A program made the translations under genes and the position numbers. DNA of 40,536 nucleotides from Acidobacteriota bacterium (GTDB taxonomy: Bacteria > Acidobacteriota > UBA6911 > RPQK01 > JAJDTT01), in contig JAJDTT010000088.1 in NCBI GenBank assembly GCA_022827025.1, positions 1-40,536 on the forward strand, in the 5' to 3' direction. Position 1 is the first letter of the stretch. Each line of letters starts with the position of its first letter. Of the stretch, positions 35,591 through 40,536 are shown piece by piece. The notes under the pieces are model-generated. The model made no database searches. It was given only the letters and a program-made list of their open reading frames with translations, and was not told the DNA's origin.

Positions 35591-36702
35591 CAGCGGTCGA
35601 TCTCCCCCAGCACGATATCCAGCGTTCCGATGATGGCCACCACGTCCGCCACTAGGTGTCCGCGCACCAGCCTCCGCAAGGCCTGGAGGCTGATGAACGT
35701 GGGTGGCCGGATGCGGAGCCGGAAGGGTTGCGGCGATCCGTCACTGACGATGTAGTAACCCAATTCTCCCCTCGGGCTCTCGATGGCCGAGTAGTACTCG
35801 CCGACGGGCGGCTTGGGAATCTTGGGGGCCCGGCCGCGAACGGGTCCGTCCGGCAGGTCGTCCAGAATCTGGGCGATGATGCGGCGGCTCTGCCGCATCT
35901 CTTCGAGCCGGATCAGGTAGCGGTCGTAGGTGTCGCCGTTCTTCCCCATGGGCACGTCGAACTGGAACTGCTCGTACCCGCCATAGGGCCGGAGCTTTCG
36001 GATGTCGTGGTCGACCCCGGAGCCCCGGAGCGGCGGACCGCTCAGCCCCCAGTCGATGGCCTCCTCGGCCGAGATGACGCCGACTCCCTGGGTTCGCTCC
36101 AGCCAGATCCGATTCCGGGTGAGAAGCTGCTCGTACTCGTCGACGCGCGCCGGAAACTCGTCGATGAACTTTCGGCACGCCGCATCGAAGCCTGGAGGCA
36201 TGTCCAGCCACAACCCTCCCAGCCGGAAGGCGTGGGTGGTCAGGCGCGCGCCGAAGATGGCCTCGAACAGCTTCAGGACCTCTTCCCGCTCCCGGAAGCA
36301 GTAGAGGAAAACGGTCATGGCCCCGATGTCGATGGCATGGGTGGCCAACCAGAGCAGGTGGCTGGCGATCCGGTTGAACTCGGTCATCATGATCCGAATG
36401 CGGCGGGCCCGCTCCGGAACCTCGATGCCCAGCATCTTCTCCACTCCCAGCACGTAGCCGTAGACGTTGGATACCGCGGCGATGTAGTCCGTCCGGTCGA
36501 AGTAGGGAACGCACTTGATGTAGTTGCGGTTCTCGGCAATCTTCTCCACCCCCCGGTGGAGGTAGCCGATGATGCTCTCGGCATCGACCACCCGTTCTCC
36601 GTCCAGCTTGAGCCGGACCCGCAGCACGCCGTGGGTGGACGGGTGCTGGGGACCCATGTTGATCTCGAGTTCCTTGGTGTCGAGTATGGTCTGCCGGTCC
36701 AT
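35590..36702 (-). CDS. nuoD: NADH-quinone oxidoreductase subunit D
   Basis: NuoD (49 kDa) forms the quinone-binding pocket together with NuoB. The 370-residue protein has MGPQHPSTHGVLRVRLKLDG, with the histidine of the pocket, GYLHRGVEKIAENR, YVLGVEKMLGIEVPERA and the C-terminal SPRGELGYYIVSDG and ADVVAIIGTLDIVLGEIDR. It is about 20-40 residues shorter at the N-terminus than the stand-alone NuoD of some bacteria but complete in motifs. It follows nuoC by three bases. Confidence 0.97.
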   Translation of the reverse strand: MDRQTILDTKELEINMGPQHPSTHGVLRVRLKLDGERVVDAESIIGYLHRGVEKIAENRNYIKCVPYFDRTDYIAAVSNVYGYVLGVEKMLGIEVPERARRIRIMMTEFNRIASHLLWLATHAIDIGAMTVFLYCFREREEVLKLFEAIFGARLTTHAFRLGGLWLDMPPGFDAACRKFIDEFPARVDEYEQLLTRNRIWLERTQGVGVISAEEAIDWGLSGPPLRGSGVDHDIRKLRPYGGYEQFQFDVPMGKNGDTYDRYLIRLEEMRQSRRIIAQILDDLPDGPVRGRAPKIPKPPVGEYYSAIESPRGELGYYIVSDGSPQPFRLRIRPPTFISLQALRRLVRGHLVADVVAIIGTLDIVLGEIDR

Positions 36703-36705
36703 GGG

Positions 36706-37836
36706 CTAATCGGGTGTCTTTCTGATCTTCAGGTGATTGCGGATCCAGCTCTGATCCTGCAGTTTGATGTCGTAGTCCTTCCGCAGCGGAAATCCGTGCC
36801 AGTCGTGGGGAAGGAGAATGCGTTTCAGATCGGGATGGCCGGAGAACAGAATCCCGAACATGTCGTAGACTTCCCGTTCCAGCCAGTCGGCGGTCTTCCA
36901 GATCGAGGTCATGGAGGGGACCGGGTCGCCTTCCCCGAACCGGCTCTTGACGCGAAGCAGCCTCTTGGTGGCGTACGAATACAGTTGGTAGACCATCAGG
37001 AACCGCTCCTGGTCCCCCAGGTAGTCCAGGGCCGAGACGTCGATCAGGTAGTCGAAAGGCGTTTCGGAATGGTCCCGCAGGGCCAGCATGACGTCGTAGA
37101 GGACGCCCGGGGCCACGGTGTAGATGCTCTGTTTCAGGAAAGACTGTCCCGAGAGGATCTCACCCGGAAACTGCGCTTTCAGGCCTTCCAGCAGGGCGTC
37201 GTCCTTCAAGTCCTCGTAGCTCGGCCCCTTCTTTCTCTTCCGGGTCCGCCGTTTGCGGAGCGGCCGCTTGCGAAGCAGTCTCTTGCGGGCCGGTCTCTTG
37301 CGGAGCGGTTTCTTGCGCGCCGGACGGGTCGCCCGAGTCCCTTTCGCGGGACCGTCAGCGGGGGCCTCCCCTTCGGTGCGGGCCCGAATCTTCGGCTTGG
37401 GGCGAGCAGGCCGGGGCCTGCGCGCGGGACGGTCAGCCGGAGTCTTTTTCTCGGCGGGGACAGCCGGCGTTTCTTCCTTGGCGCGGGTCCGGATCTTTGG
37501 CTTCGGACGGGCGCCCCGGAGCCTTGGCCTGGGTCGGGCGGGCCGGGGCCTTCGGCTCGGGCGGGCAGCCCGGGTTTCCTTCTCAGGAGGGGCAGCCGGG
37601 ACCTCTTTTTCGGGAGGGGCGGCAGGAGTCTTTCGCTCGGGAGGGGCGGCCAGGTCCTTTTTCTCAGGGGGGGCGGCCCGGGTTTCCTTCTCAGCAGAAG
37701 CGGCAGGAGTCTCTCCCTCGGGGCCCGTCTTCCGGATCTTCGGCTTGGGGCGGTAACCCGCAATCCTCGACCGTCGAGCCCGCTTGGGCTTCGCGCCGTC
37801 TGAGTTACGCTTCTTCGCCCTGGTCTCGTCGTCCAT
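36706..37836 (-). CDS. nuoC: NADH-quinone oxidoreductase subunit C with long basic repeat extension
   Basis: The C-terminal part (about residues 205-376) is a standard NuoC (30 kDa) subunit: [44 protein letters not shown] and [17 protein letters not shown]. The first 203 residues are unlike any NuoC I know. They are rich in Arg, Lys, Pro and Ala, with four exact-period 9-residue AAPPE[KR] repeats (residues 54-89), three RPKPKIR motifs (29, 110, 145) and a final block of RKRP-type repeats. The start is ATG at 37836. A TTG at residue 208 could initiate the core alone, but its ribosome site is only one base away. The frame is open throughout. Confidence 0.9.
   Translation of the reverse strand: MDDETRAKKRNSDGAKPKRARRSRIAGYRPKPKIRKTGPEGETPAASAEKETRAAPPEKKDLAAPPERKTPAAPPEKEVPAAPPEKETRAARPSRRPRPARPRPRLRGARPKPKIRTRAKEETPAVPAEKKTPADRPARRPRPARPKPKIRARTEGEAPADGPAKGTRATRPARKKPLRKRPARKRLLRKRPLRKRRTRKRKKGPSYEDLKDDALLEGLKAQFPGEILSGQSFLKQSIYTVAPGVLYDVMLALRDHSETPFDYLIDVSALDYLGDQERFLMVYQLYSYATKRLLRVKSRFGEGDPVPSMTSIWKTADWLEREVYDMFGILFSGHPDLKRILLPHDWHGFPLRKDYDIKLQDQSWIRNHLKIRKTPD
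37570..37677 (-). repeat. Four 27-bp tandem repeats in the nuoC extension
   Basis: Four consecutive 27-base units encode [27 protein letters not shown] and AAPPEKETR. The units are similar but not identical in DNA. The period is a multiple of three, so slippage would keep the frame. Confidence 0.85.
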
Positions 37837-37868
37837 TTTCTATGAAGGATTGGGAGGGGCTTCCTGAG

Positions 37869-38357
37869 CTAGCTGGCCCGCGGCTCCGGCTTGTCGGTGA
37901 TACTCATCAGATCGATCTTGTCCTGAAGACGCATGAGCCCGTACAGGAGCGCCTCGGGCCGCGGCGGGCACCCTGGAATGTACACGTCCACCGGAATGAC
38001 TTTATCCACGCCCTGCAAGGTCGAATAGGTGTCGAACGGGCCGCCGGCGCTGGAGCAGGCCCCCATGGAGATGACCCACTTGGGATCCGGCATCTGCTCG
38101 TAGAGCCGCTGGATCACCTCGGCCATCTTCAGGGTCACGGTCCCTGCCACGATGATCAGGTCGGACTGGCGCGGCGAGGGCCGGAAGATGCCGGCTCCGA
38201 ACCGGTCCATGTCGAATCGGGAGGCGCCGGTCGCCATCATCTCGATGGCGCAGCAGGCCAGGCCGAACGTCATGGGCCAGAGGGAGGATTTCCGCGCCCA
38301 GTTGAAGACCGAGTCGGCCGTCGTGGTAACGATGTTCTTCTCTATGCTCCGGTCCAT
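37869..38357 (-). CDS. nuoB: NADH-quinone oxidoreductase subunit B
   Basis: NuoB holds the terminal 4Fe-4S cluster N2, which reduces quinone. The 162-residue protein has the four ligands: the adjacent pair C35-C36 in [10 protein letters not shown]101 in GACSSAGG and C130 in [10 protein letters not shown]. The quinone-site arginine segment [10 protein letters not shown] is also present. It follows nuoA by 100 bases and precedes the extended nuoC by 32 bases. Confidence 0.98.
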   Translation of the reverse strand: MDRSIEKNIVTTTADSVFNWARKSSLWPMTFGLACCAIEMMATGASRFDMDRFGAGIFRPSPRQSDLIIVAGTVTLKMAEVIQRLYEQMPDPKWVISMGACSSAGGPFDTYSTLQGVDKVIPVDVYIPGCPPRPEALLYGLMRLQDKIDLMSITDKPEPRAS

Positions 38358-38457
38358 GTTTCGACCTCGGTCGGATTGATCGGAAACGGTTCGGAAGTCC
38401 GTGGTGAAAGTCCCGCTCCGCCCCGGTCGGGTTCAGCGGGATTTGTACCACGGCCCC

Positions 38458-38814
38458 CTATGCCCATTCCAGTGCGCCCTTCTTCCAGACGTAGAAATAC
38501 CCCACGATCAGGATCCCCAGGAAGATGACCATTTCGATGAACCCGAAGAGGGCCAGCTTGTCGTAGATGACCGCCCAGGGAAAGAGGAAGATCGTCTCCA
38601 CGTCGAAGATGACGAAGAGGATGGCGATGATGTAGAAGCGCACCGAAAATCGGCCTCTGGCGTCGTCGACGGGATCGACTCCGCATTCGTAGGGCATCAA
38701 CTTGTCGGCGGTGGGCAGATGGGGCCGAAGGAGCCTCCCCACCAGCAGTCCCACCACGGGGAGGGTGATGGCCACGAGGATGAAGATCAGTATGGGAATG
38801 TAGGATCCAAGCAC
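38458..38814 (-). CDS. nuoA: NADH-quinone oxidoreductase subunit A
   Basis: NuoA is a three-helix membrane subunit beside NuoH and NuoJ. The 118-residue protein has the conserved YECGVDPVDDARGRFSVRFY loop (the cysteine loop near the quinone site) and IIAILFVIFDVETIFLFPWA with the membrane acidic residues. The start is GTG at 38814 with AAGGAG six bases upstream. It is the first gene of the nuo-atp operon. Confidence 0.97.
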   Translation of the reverse strand: MLGSYIPILIFILVAITLPVVGLLVGRLLRPHLPTADKLMPYECGVDPVDDARGRFSVRFYIIAILFVIFDVETIFLFPWAVIYDKLALFGFIEMVIFLGILIVGYFYVWKKGALEWA

Positions 38815-38868
38815 CGCTAACTCCTTGGGGAAAGTCCCAACCGGGACCCGTTCGCCGTACGGGTGCCT

Positions 38869-38874
38869 ATTCTA
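38869..38874 (-). promoter_or_regulatory. Candidate nuo operon promoter (extended -10)
   Basis: Read on the minus strand, TGCTAGAAT forms an extended -10 box (TG-n-TAGAAT) about 55 bases upstream of the nuoA start. The -35 position (TCGAAC at a 17-base spacing) is weak, as is common with extended -10 promoters. The terminator at 38902-38927 lies just upstream. Confidence 0.4.
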
Positions 38875-38901
38875 GCAGACCGTATCCCGGCGTTCGATCA
38901 G

Positions 38902-38927
38902 GAGGGGGGACTTTCCTGTCCCCCCTC
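38902..38927 (-). terminator. Terminator-like hairpin after the decarboxylase gene
   Basis: GAGGGGGGAC and GTCCCCCCTC form a perfect 10-bp stem around a TTTCCT loop. It lies about 145 bases downstream of the sugar-nucleotide gene at 39071 and just upstream of the nuo promoter. There is no T-run, so Rho-independent termination is not assured. Confidence 0.5.
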
Positions 38928-39018
38928 ACTCCCCTTCTTCGCTAACCGGCGACGACTCTGACGGTGGTGGCGACTCGCGCACCTGCGACGTGGACGATGT
39001 CTCCGGGGAAGCGACGGA

Positions 39019-39072
39019 CGGCGAGTAGGAATCGCCGCTCCAGTTCGGCGGTTGAAAATCGCCGCTCCCGTC
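39019..39072. repeat. Two 27-bp tandem units
   Basis: Two 27-base units each contain the shared core AATCGCCGCTCC (39030-39041 and 39057-39068) preceded by CGGCG. The second unit reaches into the stop codon of the gene at 39071. The region 38928-39018 is otherwise without recognisable features. Confidence 0.6.
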
Positions 39073-40024
39073 ACCCGGGCCGGTTGCGGGCCAGGATTTC
39101 TTCGTAGTACTGGATGGTCCGCTGGAGTCCTTCCCTCAGGTCCACGAACGGTTCCCATTCGAGATGCTTTATTGCCCGGCCGATGTCGGGGCGCCGCCGG
39201 ACCGGATCGTCCACCGGAATGACTCCGAACCGGATCTCGGATTTCGAGCCGGTGAGTTCCAGGATCAACTTCGCCAACGACAGGATGGAACACTCGCGGG
39301 GACTGCCCAGGTTGACCGGTCCGGGGACCCAATCGGCGTCCATGAGTTGCTCCAGCCCGTCCACCATGTCGGAGACGAAACAGAAGGAGCGGGTCTGGGA
39401 GCCGTCTCCGTAGACGGTCAGGGGCTTTCCCCGCAGCGCCTGGACCACGAAGTTGCTGACGACGCGCCCGTCCACCTCCGACATGCGCGGCCCGTAGGTG
39501 TTGAAGATGCGGGCGATCCTCACGTCGACGCCGTTCTGGCGCCGGTAGTTGATCATCAGGGACTCGGCCACCCGTTTCCCCTCGTCGTAGCAGCTTCGAG
39601 GGCCGATGGGGTTCACGTTGCCCCAGTAGTCCTCCCGCTGGGGATGGACCAGGGGGTCTCCGTAGACCTCGGAGGTGCTGGCCTGGAGGATCCGGGCCCC
39701 GACCCGCTTGGCCAGGCCCAGAAGGTTGAGGGTGCCCATGACGTTGGTCTTCACCGTCTTGACCGGGTTGTACTGGTAGTGCACCGGCGCCGCCGGCGAG
39801 GCCAGGTTGTAGATCCGGTCCACCTCCAGCAGGATCGGCTGGGTCACGTCGTGGCGGATGAACTCGAAGTAAGGGTGTTCCGTGAGCGGGAGGATGTTGC
39901 GCCGGCTGCCCGAGAACAGGTTGTCCAGGCAGAGCACGTCCGCGCCCTGCCGGAGCAGCGATTCGCAGAGGTGGCTGCCGATGAATCCGGCGCCTCCCGC
40001 TACCAGTATCCGTTCCCGGATCAT
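39071..40024 (-). CDS. UDP-glucuronate decarboxylase-like sugar-nucleotide enzyme
   Basis: This 317-residue extended short-chain dehydrogenase most resembles UDP-xylose synthase, which decarboxylates UDP-glucuronate to UDP-xylose for envelope polysaccharides. It shows the NAD-binding [46 protein letters not shown] with the catalytic Ser/Thr and glutamate, and [14 protein letters not shown] with Y146 and K150. [11 protein letters not shown] and a C-terminal [21 protein letters not shown] follow. Those motifs separate it from UDP-galactose epimerases and dTDP-glucose dehydratases, though a related activity cannot be excluded. It stands alone. Confidence 0.9.
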   Translation of the reverse strand: MIRERILVAGGAGFIGSHLCESLLRQGADVLCLDNLFSGSRRNILPLTEHPYFEFIRHDVTQPILLEVDRIYNLASPAAPVHYQYNPVKTVKTNVMGTLNLLGLAKRVGARILQASTSEVYGDPLVHPQREDYWGNVNPIGPRSCYDEGKRVAESLMINYRRQNGVDVRIARIFNTYGPRMSEVDGRVVSNFVVQALRGKPLTVYGDGSQTRSFCFVSDMVDGLEQLMDADWVPGPVNLGSPRECSILSLAKLILELTGSKSEIRFGVIPVDDPVRRRPDIGRAIKHLEWEPFVDLREGLQRTIQYYEEILARNRPG

Positions 40025-40222
40025 CCTGTGCCCCCGGTCGCATAGGTATGGACGGGTCCGCCATCCGCAGACCCAGGGGAAAATCGTAGGGGCGCCCCTT
40101 GTGGGCGCCCATCGGCTTCACGCCGGACTCAGTATGGCACTGGAGACCGCCGGAGTCAGCAATGGGGCGCTCCGTTTCTGATGCCACAGGAGAAATAAAT
40201 GCGGCGTCCTCCTGCGGCTTTT

Positions 40223-40259
40223 GTGGGCGGCAAGGAGGGGCGGCATCCTTGTCGCCCAC
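40223..40259. repeat. 14-bp inverted repeat (hairpin)
   Basis: GTGGGCGGCAAGGA (40223-40236) pairs with TCCTTGTCGCCCAC (40246-40259) with a single G-T pair and a nine-base loop, GGGGCGGCA. Confidence 0.8.
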
Positions 40260-40330
40260 TGGGAAGGGCGTGTTTTGGGCGCGCCGTGGTCTTTCGTTGT
40301 GTTGTTACTCCGGAGAGCGGCGCCCGGAAG

Positions 40331-40447
40331 GACGCCGTTCCCAGTCGGCGCGTAAAACACGCCGCCCCGGACGCCGTTCCCAGTCGGCGCCTGAAAGACG
40401 CCGCCCCGGACGCCGGTCCCGGTCGGTGCCCGGAGGGACGCCGGTGC
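40331..40447. repeat. 39-bp tandem repeat, three units
   Basis: Units start at 40331, 40370 and 40409. The first two are nearly identical (GACGCCGTTCCCAGTCGGCG start, then GACGCCGCCCCG-type end) and the third is more diverged. A partial inverted copy of the central segment lies near 40266-40285. Confidence 0.8.
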
Positions 40448-40536
40448 TCGTTTGGAGGGGCGTCATTCTTGGCGCCCTCTTTCGAGCGTTGGGTGTGCTC
40501 GAAGCTCGGCGGCTGGACGTCTTGGGGCTTTTCTTC

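Larger units (their letters stand above)
40025..40536. other. Non-coding, repeat-rich region to the window edge
   Basis: I see no credible gene in these 512 bases. Frames that stay open (for example minus strand 40118-40360) read through repeat sequence and have no homology I recognise. The stretch contains a GGGGCGCCCC palindrome with a nearby GGGCGCC copy (about 40090-40111), a 14-bp inverted repeat, and a 39-bp tandem array. The promoter of the decarboxylase gene should lie at its left end but was not clearly found. Confidence 0.65.

Noticed and set aside
35656-37803. A 715-residue plus-strand frame opposite nuoD and nuoC
   Set aside because: It only mirrors nuoD and the repeat extension of nuoC; the repeats make several frames open at once.
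40331-40447. Possible CRISPR array
   Set aside because: The 39-bp units are directly adjacent with no spacers, and no cas gene is in the window.

Overview
The window is 40.5 kb of GC-rich bacterial chromosome with high coding density. No rRNA, tRNA, insertion sequence, phage gene or CRISPR array was recognised. The gene set (BamD, LolA-like, MlaE/MlaF/MlaD, AtpZ, a cytochrome c maturation system, complex I) indicates a diderm (Gram-negative-type) respiring bacterium. Gene content and style suggest Acidobacteriota or a neighbouring phylum. That placement is inference, because no phylogenetic marker could be searched.

Layout. (1) 1-8868, minus strand: a housekeeping run in the order aroC, def, fmt, rsmB, PASTA protein, rpe, bamD, then valS, which is cut by the left window edge. 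def/fmt, fmt/rsmB and PASTA/rpe overlap, so most of this is probably one operon; valS appears to have its own promoter. (2) 9062-13555, plus strand: an envelope-lipid cluster of mlaE, mlaF, mlaD, a CDP-alcohol phosphatidyltransferase and a LolA-like carrier. (3) 13608-16033, minus strand: an orphan LolD/MacB-type ATPase, a LolA/LppX-like lipoprotein and a DedA-family membrane protein. An unrecognised small protein (16138-16566, plus) and dnaK (minus) follow. (4) 18695-25173, minus strand: a cytochrome c maturation operon, ccmE-ccmF-ccmI-like-ccmA-nucleoside transporter-ccmB-ccmC-ccmD. CcmE carries a cysteine-type heme site (CxxxY) instead of the usual histidine site, and no CcmG or CcmH is present. 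(5) 25315-26068: a BrnT/BrnA toxin-antitoxin pair with an AT-rich palindromic promoter and a bidirectional terminator. (6) 26108-38814, minus strand: one long energy operon, nuoA-B-C-D-H-I-J-K-L-M-N followed directly by atpZ-atpI-atpB-atpE. It lacks nuoE, nuoF and nuoG, and it lacks ATP synthase subunit b and all of F1. (7) 39071-40024, minus strand: a UDP-glucuronate decarboxylase-like enzyme. The remaining 512 bases to the right edge are non-coding and repeat-rich.

How the parts fit: complex I and the Fo motor share a transcript and so a proton circuit. The ccm operon matures the c-type cytochromes of the same respiratory chain. The Mla/LolA/BamD genes build and maintain the outer membrane.

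Most notable observations: NuoC carries a roughly 203-residue, extremely basic, internally repetitive N-terminal extension that is not part of the family. A perfect 34-bp repeat occurs in opposite orientations at 10624 and 18639, the second copy forming one arm of a 54-base hairpin. The Ccm system is of the cysteine-CcmE type but retains CcmD. MlaD has a charged helical insertion and a C-terminal array with a 34-residue period.
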